A DNA stretch of 64,000 nt. Source: Brassica napus. Its lineage: Eukaryota > Streptophyta > Magnoliopsida > Brassicales > Brassicaceae. The position numbers and the translations under genes were made by a program. Location of the stretch: NCBI RefSeq assembly GCF_020379485.1, contig NC_063446.1, positions 23,772,610 through 23,836,609 on the forward strand. Direction: 5' to 3'. Every line of letters starts with the position of its first letter. Positions within the stretch are counted from its first letter, which is position 1. The notes under the pieces were generated by a model that searched no databases, was not told the origin of the DNA, and saw only the letters and a list, made by a program, of their open reading frames with translations. Below, piece by piece: positions 34,977 through 46,418 of this stretch.

Positions 34977-36391
34977 ATCTTTTGTAATATGGTAATTACA
35001 AAATGAATATGAATATGTTTGTCTAAGAAGTCTTATGTTTTTTTTTTGGGGCTGTCTTTCTCTTTTGTAACTCAGTCGAGTAATGGCAACAAAATGTGCT
35101 TTGATTTGGTTAGTGGGAATGATGTTTGTAGTATCTCTATTTCTGAAAAAGATATGATTACAATATTCGTTCAGTTTCGAAATGTATAATGCTTGATAGA
35201 ATTATTGATGTTTCTAGTTGTTTTTCTTAAGGTAATTTTTAATTTTAGTATAAAAAATGTGTAGTCAATATTATTCTGTTGTTTATTTTGTAACTGATTA
35301 AATTAATATATTTAATTGTATTTTAATGATATTTTTAAAGTAAAAAGTAAATTGATGTTAAAAATAAGTAAAAACTAAAAGTGAATTTCTGCATTAACTT
35401 AAAACAGCAAAATATATATTAGGAAAGAGTATTTATTTAGTTTTTTTTTTTGTGTGAAAAGGACTGTGTAGCCGCCTCTACGGTAGGTGCAATAGCGTTA
35501 TCATAATGCTTGTCAATCAATTTGTATAGTGTGCCACTAATTTTGTGAAACACATGCCATATTAAATTTGACCCATAAAGCACCGAATCCGTGAGAGATT
35601 TATGAGTTGATTACAATGGTTTTTTTTTTCATTAAAAAGGTGTAGGATAAAATCTTTCAGAAGTTGCAGCAAATAGTACTCCAGAGGTCAAATGAGTGCA
35701 TGAAGCATTGAGAAATCACTTGAATGGTTTGACACAAACCAGTAAAACGTCTCACAGAAACAGGCTTTTAAATGAACAACCAAAAATAATCCCGGTTTAA
35801 TCAGGCAACTTAACAAGTGACATGTCTAGACGTTTCCTCAATTCCTTGTATATTTAAGGCTCCAATTGGTGACTATTCAAATATGAAGAATTTTTGTTTC
35901 TCAAATTTTATATCAATTAAATTAAAATTTTATTTAAATTATTGATAGGTGTGATATATCCTTCTAATTTTTTTAAAACTAACAAATTAATTAAAAAAAC
36001 TTTCCTCTCCAAATTTTATGAAAAAATAAAAGTTTCTATTTTTATATGTATTCAATTCTTCAAGATGAACTTCTTTTATTATTTTTTTCCATTCTTCTAA
36101 TGGTTGTGATGAGAAAGACTAAAATTCATTGAATGTATTCTTAGACCAAGGTCCAACCGGAACAAAATAGTTTATTTAGACCGCGATTTCGATTTCGGTT
36201 TACATAATTAACCTGCATATATTAGCATTCCGGTTTACAAAGTAACCAATCGGGGACCATACGTGTCTCCACCAATCACATTACAGCAAAAAAAAACGCT
36301 CGTCTTCGTCTTCCTCTATCACTTCAAAGTTCAAAGACGGGACCGCGACAAGAATCAGGTGATCGAAACTCACGAAGGAGAAACCGTAAAG
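34977..36391. other. Intergenic, HIPP 3' side and SPCS3A promoter
   Basis: AT-rich, with no supported gene. The final 150 bases before 36392 must include the SPCS3A promoter and leader. Confidence 0.4.
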
Positions 36392-37433
36392 ATGCATTCT
36401 TTTGGTTACAGAGCAAACGCTCTGCTCGCATTCTCCGTCACGGCACTCGCGTTCATCTGCGCAATTGCGTCTCTCTCGGACAATTTCAGCAACCAGAACC
36501 CGTCTGCCGAGATCCAGGTAAAAAAAAATCGTCTCTTTATTGCAGTGGATCTGCGTCGTATGAAAGCTTTGATTTTTGAAATGATGGGTTTTTGATATTG
36601 TGGCTGATGATTGCAGATACTTAACATCAATCGGTTTAAGAAGCAATCATATGAAAACGATGAGGTAAAAGTTTCGATCTTTAACGTAAAGGGTTCCTTC
36701 CTTCCTTGAGTCATGTATGTTTATGAATTGCTGCTCAAGTTACTTCCCCTAAGTGTAGTAGTGAGTTCATGTATCTTTAAGCCTCCTCGTTTCCCTCTTA
36801 TCTATTGCTTGTTGCTTACGTTCTTCTACATGTCACTGCTGCAGGTGAGCTTGACATTGGACATAACGGCAGACTTGGAGTCCCTGTTTACTTGGAACAC
36901 TAAACAGGTTTAGTAACATCTCAAAACACTTAAAAGAGTCCTTGTCTTTTGCAATTGCAAAACAGACTGCTAATGCTGGATATTCGATTATGCAAAATGC
37001 TTGCAGGTTTTCGCTTTCGTGGCAGCGGAATACGAAACCCCAAAGAACTCCCTGAATCAGGTATGTTTATAGTCCACACTTTGCTTCAATGCAAAGCCTC
37101 CTTGAGACAAGTTGTGGATTGACTTGACATTTCTTTTGCAGGTTTCTCTATGGGATGCGATTATCCCTGATAAGGAACATGCCAAGTTCCGGATTCAAAC
37201 CTCTAACAAGTACCGTTTCATTGATCAGGTTCAGTAAAATAACCCCCCGCCAAGGCTTTTGTCTCTTCAGAGCTAGAAAATTGAATTGATCATTTGGGAT
37301 CTTTCAGGGACATAATCTTCGCGGAAAAGAGTTCAACTTGACGTTACACTGGCATGTCATGCCCAAGACCGGCAAGATGTTTGCTGACAAGATTGTCATG
37401 CCTGGTTACAGTTTGCCAGATGCATATAAATGA
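36392..37433 (+). CDS. SPCS3A: Signal peptidase complex subunit 3 (SPC22/23 type)
   Basis: Six exons (36392-36517, 36617-36664, 36845-36907, 37007-37060, 37142-37228, 37308-37433) sum to 167 residues in one frame, the usual length of plant SPC3. It matches Arabidopsis At3g05230. The protein starts [20 protein letters not shown], a single N-terminal signal anchor at about residues 12-32. The lumenal domain contains [28 protein letters not shown] and [15 protein letters not shown], and ends near LPDAYK. The family supports cleavage of signal peptides by the ER signal peptidase complex without being the catalytic subunit. All introns are short GT-AG. Collinear with Arabidopsis. No break. Confidence 0.95.
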
Positions 37434-37879
37434 TGAAGATTGAAGATAACTTCTAAGAGTTTTTTTTGTATTTCGTTTTTTTTTTCTTTTCATGGTAAAG
37501 ATTCAGTCTTTTTCTTTTATTCTGTGAACTAGAAAACTAATTTTAAAGGTACTATTGATCTCAACCTAGTTCTTCTGATTCACTTGCCATAGATCTTAGT
37601 GGATCAGCCAGATCTAAATTGTCTTGAATCTCACAACCATTTTACTATGTACCCCAAATAGACTTTTACCAATTTCCCTGCTTCAAAACAATCATCATGG
37701 GCTCAAGATATATATACAAACTTGCATGAAAGCTTACCTGCAAAGAAAAACAAACCAACATAATTTTTGGAAATAGATATTCATAAAAGAATTATATTTC
37801 TATTTTCTAAGCATATTTGTAGCTTCGTTTCTAATTTATTAAAAGAAATTCGGAATTTTAAACTAAGAGGACTATGAAT
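37434..37879. other. SPCS3A 3' region
   Basis: Contains the presumed 3' UTR of SPCS3A, then AT-rich DNA up to the MITE. Nothing else recognised. Confidence 0.4.
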
Positions 37880-37881
37880 TA

Positions 37882-38120
37882 CTCCCTCCGTTTCATATTA
37901 AGTGTCGTTTTAGAGAATTTTTTTCGTTACAAAATAAGTGTTGTTTTCGATTTTCAATGCAAAATTTATTAATTTTATGCAAAATTTATTTTTCTATTGG
38001 TTGAAATATGGTTAGGTGTATAGTTAATAGTGTTTTTTATAGGAATTATACAAAATTAATTGTTTCTTTAGTCCGTGTGCTGAAACCTAAAACGACACAC
38101 TTATAATGAAACAGAGGGAC
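37882..38120 (+). mobile_element. TA-flanked MITE (Tc1/Mariner-like)
   Basis: A 239-bp element with inverted termini CTCCCTCCGTTTC and GAAACAGAGGGAC, between TA target duplications (37880-37881 and 38121-38122). The body includes AAGTGTCGTTTTAG near the left end and CTAAAACGACAC near the right, extending the inverted repeat. This is a widespread MITE type in Brassicaceae. No coding sequence. Confidence 0.87.
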
Positions 38121-38150
38121 TATTATAGCTTCCCACCAGACCGAATCTAA

Positions 38151-38314
38151 AAAGTCCACTTATCAGTTATCACTTATAGCTTATCAGTTCTCAGTTATAA
38201 GTAAAGAGAGAGTTGTCCAAAGCAAAGTTGAAAAAGTCCACTTATCAGTTATCACTTGCAACTTATCAGTTCTCAGTTATAAGGAAAGAGACAGTTGGTT
38301 GGGAGGTTGAGACT
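38151..38314. repeat. Two-copy 82-bp tandem repeat upstream of the F-box gene
   Basis: AAAGTCCACTTATCAGTTATCACTT begins at 38151 and again at 38233; the units continue CTTATCAGTTCTCAGTTATAA and AAAGAGA. The second copy fades after about 38295. It lies 300-450 bases before the F-box ATG. Confidence 0.85.
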
Positions 38315-38605
38315 ACCTAACTTATATCCATTACGATGTTGGGTAAGTTTTGATAGCTTGGAGCTCAAGACATCCTTTAATAAGTTGGTTAACGATAAGA
38401 TAAGCTTGTCATAATCTTAGTAGTATTAGAATTTAGAAGTTATCTATTACTAATAGGAAAAGGAAATTTACTCTACTATATATATACATGTCTAGATGTG
38501 GCATTGACATAACGATTAGAGAAGTTTAGTTTTGAGCATAGTTTTCTAAACATTCAATAAAGAGAGCAAGTATTCGAGTGTGTTTTTCGAGCTACTTTAT
38601 ACGAG

Positions 38606-39772
38606 ATGTCCGATCTTCCAAGGGAGATGGAGGAGGAGGTGCTCTCTAGGCTTCCGGTGACGTCTCTTAGAGACTTGCGATCAACCTGCAAAACTTGGAA
38701 CACTTTAACGAAAAGCGAGAGCTTTTTAAATAGACACGTCTTTGAAGAAGAAGAAGAAGCACCAGCAAAGAAGAAGCGGAGGAAGTTGGTGATGATGCAG
38801 GAGCATAGAGTTTACTTGATGAACGTCGATCTCCTCTATCCATCTATAGAGCGTATAGGTAATCTCAACGCAGATGGAATCGACATATCTAATATCTTTC
38901 ACTGCGACGGTTTATTCTTATGCACCACCAAAGACACTAGGCTTGTTGTCTGGAACCCTTATCTGGGACAGACAAGGTGGATCGAACCCAGAACTTCTTA
39001 CCACAGATGGGACAGGTATGCTCTCGGACACGAGAAGAAGAAAAGGCACAAAGTCTTGAGATTTGTGAATGACTACGACCCGAGTGTGAAGCACAGAGTT
39101 TGCGAGTTTGAGATCTTCAGTTTAGACTCTAATTCATGGAGGGTCATTGATGATGATTTGACTCCGGACTGTACTGTTTCTTTTCTTCACCGTGGTTTGT
39201 CTCTGAAGGGCAACACTTACTGGTACGCTCAAGAGAAGCTCGATTTAAACGGTCCACCAGAGATTAAAGAGCTCCCTGATTTCCTCCTCTGTTTTGATTT
39301 TACAACGGAGAGGTTTGGTCCGCGTCTTCCTCTGCCTTTCAACGCTTTCTTCGGAGACATTGTGACTCTTTCTAGTGTTGGAGAAGAGCAGCTTGCGGTG
39401 CTATTGCAGAGATGCACGTCACCTGCATTCACTGTCAATATATGGATTACTAGTAAGATTGAGCCCAATGCAGTCTCGTGGAGAAACGTGTTCTTATCTG
39501 TTGATATGAAACCACTCATTGGTACTCTGTTTTCGATGTTCGGTGGGAGTTTCTTCGTTGACGAGGAGAAGAAGGTGGCTGTGGTTCTTGATAAAGACCG
39601 TGCTAAATCGTTCCCCCCCACACGCAACATTGCTTGCATCATTGGAAACAATGGATACTTTAAACAAGTGGATCTTGGTGAATCTATAGGCAAATGGTGT
39701 TACTCAATTGTGTGCCCGTATGTTCCAAGCTCGTTGCAAATCACTAGGCAACTAGAGGAACACACACCCTAA
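38606..39772 (+). CDS. F-box protein with FBA_1-type associated domain
   Basis: An intronless 388-residue F-box gene. The F-box is at about residues 1-45 ([20 protein letters not shown] with RSTCKTWN), followed by a short acidic and lysine-rich segment ([14 protein letters not shown]). The F-box-associated interaction domain spans roughly residues 95-340, with the typical [12 protein letters not shown] and [10 protein letters not shown] motifs. Proteins of this class are substrate receptors of SCF ubiquitin ligases; the substrate cannot be inferred. The family expands by tandem and dispersed duplication in Brassicaceae, and I know of no collinear F-box gene between At3g05230 and At3g05270, so this copy probably moved here. 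TATA-like TACTATATATATA is present at about 38473-38486. No break. Confidence 0.93.
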   Translation: MSDLPREMEEEVLSRLPVTSLRDLRSTCKTWNTLTKSESFLNRHVFEEEEEAPAKKKRRKLVMMQEHRVYLMNVDLLYPSIERIGNLNADGIDISNIFHCDGLFLCTTKDTRLVVWNPYLGQTRWIEPRTSYHRWDRYALGHEKKKRHKVLRFVNDYDPSVKHRVCEFEIFSLDSNSWRVIDDDLTPDCTVSFLHRGLSLKGNTYWYAQEKLDLNGPPEIKELPDFLLCFDFTTERFGPRLPLPFNAFFGDIVTLSSVGEEQLAVLLQRCTSPAFTVNIWITSKIEPNAVSWRNVFLSVDMKPLIGTLFSMFGGSFFVDEEKKVAVVLDKDRAKSFPPTRNIACIIGNNGYFKQVDLGESIGKWCYSIVCPYVPSSLQITRQLEEHTP

Positions 39773-41187
39773 TCCATTAAATTTGTATTCTCTTGTTTAT
39801 TTACTCTAGGTCTCATCTTAGACTCCATTAATTTGTATCTCTGACTAATGTCGGTTTCTTCTTTTATCTGAGACCTATTGATTTGTAGACAATTGTTGGT
39901 TTCTCGACATATCTGATGTCCAAAACATAGCAAATCAAAGCAATTTTTCCTTGAAAGCTTCTTAATTAGCTGAAAAGAAAAGAGTATCACTGCTCTCTTT
40001 AACTATTCTTTAACCTCTTATATATATATATATGTATATTCTACTGTCATGATTTGCCCTGTCTGTGTTTGGTGGTTGAGCCAAGAACTCAATTTTGGAC
40101 AAACACTGCTTCCAGTTCCAGGGTTGATTAAGTTTTGGAGGACAAAGCTAAATGCAAGTTGCTAATCGCTACAACAATCCATTATTGACAAAAAAAGGTT
40201 TTCTAAAAAAAAAAAACGGACTTTAACTCAGTATACCCTTCTTGGAATTACTACTATTAGAGACTACTAAGTATAATTAGAATATTAAATTTATATATAT
40301 AACGGCCGAACGTTTTACAAGAATACTTTTTAAATTATTATTTTAACATGTGCTATGCGTACATGTTTTACATGAATGCTTTTATATTTTTATTTTAACA
40401 TGAACAAAACAAAACAAATTTTATAAAACATAAAAATATTTTAAAAATTATATATAAGAAGATAAATGTTTTAAAACTTTTAAATTATTTGTAAATGCTG
40501 GATGGTGTAATGTGATATATTACCTCAACTTAATATTTACTGACAAACAAAATGTGTTTGTAGAAAGAAAAAAAAGAAGATTCTTAAACTTTAATCCTAC
40601 ATTTTACTTACAAAATACTCATGGCTAGTTTAGTTACTGAATAAATAGTTCGTAGCAAATTTGCTTTCACTTGCCATGAAAAACCTCAGAAATATGTGCT
40701 TAGTGTGTACCTGCCACATGTTAAAATTATATATTAGCAAGTTTATAAAACGTAACTGAGAAATACATAGCTCAATTGGTGTGTTTATTTCCTTTCCCCC
40801 TTTAACCGAGTCACCTGGGTTCAAAACTCTCTCTGCTACCTGTTTTCCCCTTTATTTTAGTTTTAATCTGGGCCAAGCCCAATTATGACACTCCTTAAAA
40901 CTTATCTTGGGTCCGCCACTGTGCATAGGGCCTGCATTGGAAGCCATCTCCTCAAGAAAGACAGTACGATCATAAATAATGGTGTAGAACTCTACAAAAA
41001 ATACGATCACTCCTCCATGTTGTCAACCTCTTTGGTACCAAACTCTGTTTTTTTCTGAACAAGTTGCATGAAGCGCATAGATAAAATAGAATTTGAGAAT
41101 GGAGCATCATCTTCTTAAAACACTTGAATCTCAAGGACACAGTACTACTACCATTTGAAGAATGATAAACTCAAAGTTGAGAATGGA
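39773..41187. other. Intergenic with a possible SINE head
   Basis: No gene. Holds the F-box 3' region, a (TA)n run near 40020-40035 and a tRNA-like segment at 40768-40830. A phrase of about 23 bases, beginning GAGAATGGAGCATC and ending ATCTTCTTAA, occurs at 41095 and again, split by the solo LTR, at 41179-41592. Confidence 0.5.
40768..40830 (+). mobile_element. Possible SINE head (A and B boxes)
   Basis: A-box-like TAGCTCAATTGGT (40768-40780) and B-box-like GGTTCAAAACTCT (40818-40830) are spaced like a tRNA promoter. No cloverleaf is complete and no flanking target duplication or poly(A) end was found, so both boundaries are unknown; only the promoter-like core is given. Confidence 0.4.
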
Positions 41188-41192
41188 GCATC

Positions 41193-41578
41193 TGATAGAT
41201 CCAAGAAGGTTTATTATCGTAAGAGAAGAGGAAAGGAGAGAGTGGGAGAACTAGAGTTGGAGGAAGAGTGTTGAGAAGTCAAGAAGTATTATGAATAAGA
41301 AGAGAAGGGAGTAACTTCTATCTGAAGAAGAGTCTTTGCAGTTACAGAAGAGTAGTATAAATAGAGTTGTAATTGAAGAAGTGTCATTCATGCTTTTGTG
41401 GTAGTTTGTTATAGACGTCATGAGTCTGTACATTCCGATCGTTATGAGATCGGTGATTTAGAGTGAAGCTCGTCATGAGAGTGTAACTCGAGATCGACTA
41501 CAAAGCTATACACATTTGTACTTAGTTATTCAATACAGAGTTTGTTATATTACGAGAGAATAGATCTAAGGTCTATCA
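41193..41578 (+). mobile_element. Solo LTR of an LTR retrotransposon
   Basis: A 386-bp segment starting TGATAGATCC and ending GGTCTATCA (TG...CA with short inverted ends TGATAGA/TCTATCA), flanked by an exact 5-bp duplication GCATC (41188-41192 and 41579-41583). It contains a promoter-like GTATAAATAG near 41353. There is no second copy or internal region nearby, so it fits a solo LTR left by LTR-LTR recombination. It is unrelated to the Copia LTR at 13113. Confidence 0.88.
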
Positions 41579-41736
41579 GCATCATCTTCTTAAGATATCT
41601 GCTTGGCGGACAAAAGATGTTAACATTATATTACAAAAGAGAAAGAAAGCAATGCTAGTGTACTCCAGAAACAATCCATATCTTTCACCAAAGTTGAGGA
41701 CAAAAAGACAAAAAACAATAATGCTTATTTCCTTAA

Positions 41737-44140
41737 ATGACTCGTAGAGAAACATTGTCAAATTTAAGTAGAAAAATTTCAAGCTTCATCTCCGGCAAGC
41801 TTGCATCGTCTCCGGACGTCTTCTTCTTCTTCATCCTCTATGACCCAACTGGATCTAAGCAAGTGACGGTGAATTTCCTCTTCTTTTTGGACGGCAGAGA
41901 AGCAGAGATGGGTTCGCAAATGACGAAAGAGAAGGAGAAGCAGGACAGCGAAAGAAAGTTAGGAGGAAGAGGAAGAATGTCGTTTTCAGTCGCATGAGAG
42001 AGAACTAGTCGAGACTGGAAAAATTAGAGAAGATGTAAAACTGCGTCGTTTAGAAGTTAGGTTTAAAATCGGGGTTTGATCCGGTTGGATTTGGGTGGGT
42101 CGGGTAGAATTGGTTGGATCATGGTAATAAACTGATTTCATTAAGGCACCGATGTCTTTAACCATGTTTTGCATTTAAAAAAAAAATAAAAAAATAAAAT
42201 ATTTTTTATTAGTGGGATAAAATAGAATTTTTGAAGAGAGGGCGGGGTATATTGAGTTAAAGTCCGCTTTTTTCAAGTTTACCCTCCAAATGGAGGAAAA
42301 TAAGCCAAGGCCAAGAGTTATGCCTATCATCTGCTCGATAAAATGCTCCTGAGAAGAAAAGATTGAAGATAAACAATAAGAAGAAGAAGAAGAAGAGATG
42401 GAAAGCATCTGGAGGGATTTTGAGACGTGTGGAGAAAAATCTGGGCTCTTGACAGGAGAAACGACAGTCTATGAGTGAAGAGGTCTCTCTTGGGTTACAT
42501 AACTCAAAGAGAAAGGAAGAGCACAATGAGGCTGAGATGGATAGGTGTGCAGGACTAGTGCTCGATGAAATGCATCTGAAAAGTAAGAGAGTGAAGAGAC
42601 CGACCTTTACCAATTTATAGCGGATTGAAAGGCACAGCTGAGGACGTTAAGACCTTAACGGAAAGGCCTGGGTTGCAGCTGGAAGATGTATTTAAAAGCC
42701 AGCGAAAAAGAGTAATCAAGCGGTGGGAAAGTTTTCCAACAAAAGAAGGCTGTTGAGATTCATAGAGAAGAAGAAGGGGAGAACGAAGATGAACAAAAAG
42801 TATGGAAGACTTTCATAAGCCAGGGTGTGGGAAGCTGGCTGTGGGCTATTAGCATTGAAGCATCCTGCCAAATGGAAGAAACTGAGCCAAGCACAGGTAC
42901 CAAAATACAACAACAAAGGGAGGGTGATTAATAGGATCACTGCGGTGAGGATGTGGTTTATGTTGAAGGCTGCAACGAGGAGTAAAGAAGTTATGTTCTG
43001 TTACGATGCATCTTGGTGGAAACGACGAGATCAGAGGTGATGAACAACATATACATGGCGGTAGGAAAGCAAAGGCAAGAAGAAGCCTCAATTCTCAGTT
43101 CAGGTGGACATGGTATTGCTACTAGTCCCAAAAGAGGCTGGATATCTCAAACCTTCACCAGTGAATGTGGTATCTTCTGTGAACCAGATAATCATAAAGG
43201 TGGGATTAGAGGCAGAACCAGAAGTCGCTTTAAGGCCCAGAGTTAACACTAATTTGGACAGAGAGATGTTTGTGCTGTATGCAAGTTGTGTTGGGGACAC
43301 TGATACTAATGTTGTGAGCAGTTTGGTGGATGCACGTGTGAAAAGAAATGATATAAGTCTAGGAGGTGGAAGTACAAACCAGGGAAAATGCAGCTCTCGT
43401 TGCAAGTGTTTCTGGTCGAAAGAGTTGGTACAGAACGTGAAACAAAGAGTGGGGATGAAGGAGGGAAATTCAATCACGTGATAATGAGTGCCAGTGTCTT
43501 TGTCTCAGAAGTTGGACATCACATGTATAAGTCTGGTACTGCAGTGGCTTGAGAACACAAGACCTCAGATGCCATCATTTGCATTGTGGGTTCCAGAGTT
43601 TTATGTCTCTGCATTCCTAACAGTCACTCAGTCGGAAGAGATTATCACAGAAGCGGACGGGGACCACGAGCTGAAGTAGGGGGTCACACACATCATGCAG
43701 AAAGGAGTTCATAATGACACAAATAGCCACTGTCGAGTTATGTGGCTTCTTTGGTTCAGTGTTTTTGGTGAGGGAAGATGATGTTATCAGAATTTTCAAC
43801 CTCGAGAAGAAGGGTACTTGGTACACAAGGAGGAGTTTGATTAGAAAATACAGTCTTGCGCTGAAAAACAGGTGTGGGAGCCGGGAGTAATCATTGAGAG
43901 ACGGATTGGCAAGAACACAGGAAACAGAAACTTTAGGTGCAGTAAAGGCGTTTCGAACAAGGGGAAGAAAGCTGGAGTAGCTGTTGTGTTAAATCTAGGG
44001 AATCAACCTCAAAGGAAAACCCTTTTGCTTTACTAATCCTCTTCGGGATGTTTCATTTCACAAGAGCTCTCATGCAACATCTTAGAGCGCTGGGTTTGGG
44101 TATTCTATTGTAATTCCTTTTTTGATCAATACAACAACTT
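41737..44140. other. Unexplained stretch of long broken reading frames
   Basis: Sequence here, especially 42370-44000, is less AT-rich than the surrounding intergenic DNA and purine-rich on the plus strand. It holds overlapping frames of 60-125 codons on both strands (for example plus and minus at about 43100-43480). Plus-strand frames connect only with stops and shifts. I recognise no domain. It could be a decayed retroelement ORF or an old gene fragment. The end near 44100-44150 (TTGATCAATACAAC) looks like an ordinary 3' region. Confidence 0.35.
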
Positions 44141-44222
44141 TTGTTCCCTTTTCATACTTCTTTTTACAAGTTTGAACAGTAAAGTGTATCATTCTTCTTC
44201 TTGTCCTTCTCCATCTTCTTCT

Positions 44223-44678
44223 TCAACTTCTTCTTGTCCTTCCTCCAATTAAACGACAGTGGACTATGAATCTGGCATACCTATCACAAACCGCAAAAGT
44301 TATAGACAAGAAAGGAAAAAAAAAAGAGTAAAAATGTTTTAATAAAAGCACTTACTCATCGCAGTCATACAATCTTCGCACCATTGTTGCATTTAGACTC
44401 GGATCATTGGGAACAGCATAGGAGGTTCGGTAACTAAGTGGAACATGACCAGGAATCTTAGTAGGAGAGCCATACCAGTCAACCGTATGGAGGCTCTCTT
44501 GTCTAGTGAACACGTAGATGCCTTGATCAAGTTCATCAAGCCCTGCAGCAAGTCCCTTTGACAGTGGAAGCTTTCCACTGTGAGCAAAAAGAGTCATGAG
44601 ATCTCCATAGTCTAACCAGTTGTCTGTGGAGTCCTGAAGTATATCTTGCACCCATGGTTCTGTTATATAAAATCCCAT
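44223..44678 (-). pseudogene. Tandem unknown gene, copy C, frameshifted C-terminus
   Basis: Third copy of an unrecognised gene. Its first exon (44356-44678) encodes a domain nearly identical to copy B, starting WVQDILQDSTDNWLDYGDL and ending RRLYDCDE. The second exon (to 44280) begins YARFIVHCRLIGG, but one extra base in the GGAGGAAGGAC run (B has GGAGGAGGAC) shifts the frame, giving a stop at 44223. The acidic tail and the common end NTLGWL of copies A and B are lost. Copies B and C are about 652 bp apart, including their flanks, so this is a recent tandem duplication. No family is recognised and no function is proposed. Confidence 0.7.
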
Positions 44679-44741
44679 TTTGGAGTAACATCAGAAGCAA
44701 CATCACATGCCTATATCAGAAGTCATAAACAATAGACAGAG

Positions 44742-45330
44742 TCATAACCAACCGAGAGTGTTTGGGAGTGTTTGAGAGGTAACATCAGAAGCTGCTGTGG
44801 CAACATCACCAACAGTAGAAAGATTAACAGGAGGAGTACGATCTTCGCCAGCTTCTTCCAGTTCTGCCTCTTGTTCCTGTTCTTCTTCTTGTCCTCCTCC
44901 AATTAAACGACAGTGGACTATGTATCTGGCATACCTATCACAAACCGCAAAAGTTATAGACAAGAAAGGAAAAAAAAGAGCAAAAATGTTTTTAAAAAAG
45001 CACTTACTCATCGCAGTCATACAATCTTCGCACCATTGTTGCATTTAGGCTCAGATCATTGGGAACAGCATAGGAGGTTCGGTAACTAAGTGGAACATGA
45101 CCAGGAATCTTAGTAGGAGAGCCATACCAGTCAACCGTATGGAGGCTCTCTTGTCTAGTGAACACGTAGATGCCTTGATCAAGTTCATCAAGCCCTGCAG
45201 CAAGTCCCTTTGACAGTGGAAGCTTTCCACTGTGAGCAAAAAGAGTCATGAGATCTCCATAGTCTAACCAGTTGTCTGTGGAGTCCTGAAGTATATCTTG
45301 CATCCATGGTTCTGTTATATAAAATCCCAT
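44742..45330 (-). CDS. Tandem unknown gene, copy B
   Basis: Two exons (45008-45330, 44742-44934) give 171 residues. The domain runs DILQDSTDNWLDYGDLMTLF to RRLYDCDE, then YARYIVHCRLIGGG, an acidic Glu-rich stretch and the end NTLGWL. The N-terminal MGFYITEP corresponds to the intron end and acceptor (TTTTATATAACAG) that precedes the matching exon in copy A, so this start codon arose from former intron DNA or the true start lies elsewhere. No signal peptide, membrane helix or catalytic motif is visible. The domain is about 105 residues with conserved pattern D(I/L)..S..WL.Y.DL..LF..SG, repeated in copies A and C. Confidence 0.6.
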
Positions 45331-45393
45331 TTTGGAGTAACATCAGAAGCAACATCACATGCCTATATCAGAAGTCATAACCAATAGACAGAG

Positions 45394-46144
45394 TCATAAC
45401 CAACCGAGAGTGTTTGAGAGTGTTTGAGAGGCAACATCAAAAGCTGCAGTGGCAAGATTAACAGGAGGAGTAAGATCTTCGCCAGCCTCTTCCAGTTCTG
45501 CTTCTTGTCTCTGTTCTTCTTCAATGAACCGGAAGTGAACCAGGCACAGCACATGCCTATATGATCACAAGACCACCAAAAAATTTAGAGACAAAAAAAG
45601 GAAAAAAAAAAGGAAAGTTTTTTGCAAGTTGCTTACCCCGGACAAATGTAAATTCTTCTCTCCAAGGATGGAGTTACGTTGGACTTCTTAGTGAAACTAG
45701 TATACAACACTCTTACATCTCCAGCAATTCCACTAGCTTCATGATTTTGAAAATCCCACTCAATTTCATCAGTCTTGTGATCCATTTCATAGACATAAAG
45801 GCCTTCCTCAAAAGAAGCAGGTCCTTTGGAGAGTAGAAATGTTCCAGAAAACTCAAAAAGACTCTGAAGATCATCGTATCCGAGCCATCCGTAAGTGGAT
45901 TTCTTGATGATCTCTACGATCCTTGGATCTGTGAGAGAGAGAGAAAGAAACTACTATAAACACACACAGAAGCTTCGATAGAAATTGACAATATAATACT
46001 GAATCTGAACATCTTAACCAACAAAATCCAAATCAATCATTCTTGGATAACAAGAAACAGAATCGATCATTCTTGGATAACAAGAAACAGAAACAAAAAG
46101 AAAATAATTTTACCTCTGTCATAGAGGCGAAGGTTTTCCGCCAT
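45394..46144 (-). CDS. Tandem unknown gene, copy A (most complete)
   Basis: Three exons (46114-46144, 45637-45928, 45394-45556) join in one frame to 161 residues. The start MAENLRLYDR is encoded by the small first exon that copies B and C lack. The core domain (IVEIIKKSTYGWLGYDDLQS to RRIYICPG) is alignable with B and C but clearly diverged, followed by VHFRFIEEE, an acidic helix-like tail (EAELEEAGED) and the shared end SNTLGWL. I do not recognise the family and see no signal peptide, transmembrane segment or metal site. Being the diverged copy with a proper first exon, it is probably the ancestral unit from which B and C arose. Confidence 0.62.
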
Positions 46145-46418
46145 GAGACGAGAAGCTTCGATGATGGTAACTCCAGATACTTTGAAAGACTCTCGATGAT
46201 GATGATGGAGAGGAAGAAGAAGGTTTACTTCATAAAAGCTCGACTTCTATGACCCTTTAACAGCATAACCGCCTAAATAACACGGTAACTCCACGTCAGC
46301 TTTTCTCTGATTTTTTTATTAGTCTTCCTCCCTTCCCTGACCAATGAGAGCGTGTCCTCAACTGCACGTGTCCTTTCAAGTTCTTGTTTAAGATGGCTTG
46401 ATTGTGCATCAAGTTTAC

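Noticed and set aside
46043..46252. 69-codon plus-strand frame near copy A of the tandem genes
   Set aside because: It overlaps the first exon of copy A on the other strand and arises from a 30-bp direct repeat (GATCATTCTTGGATAACAAG).
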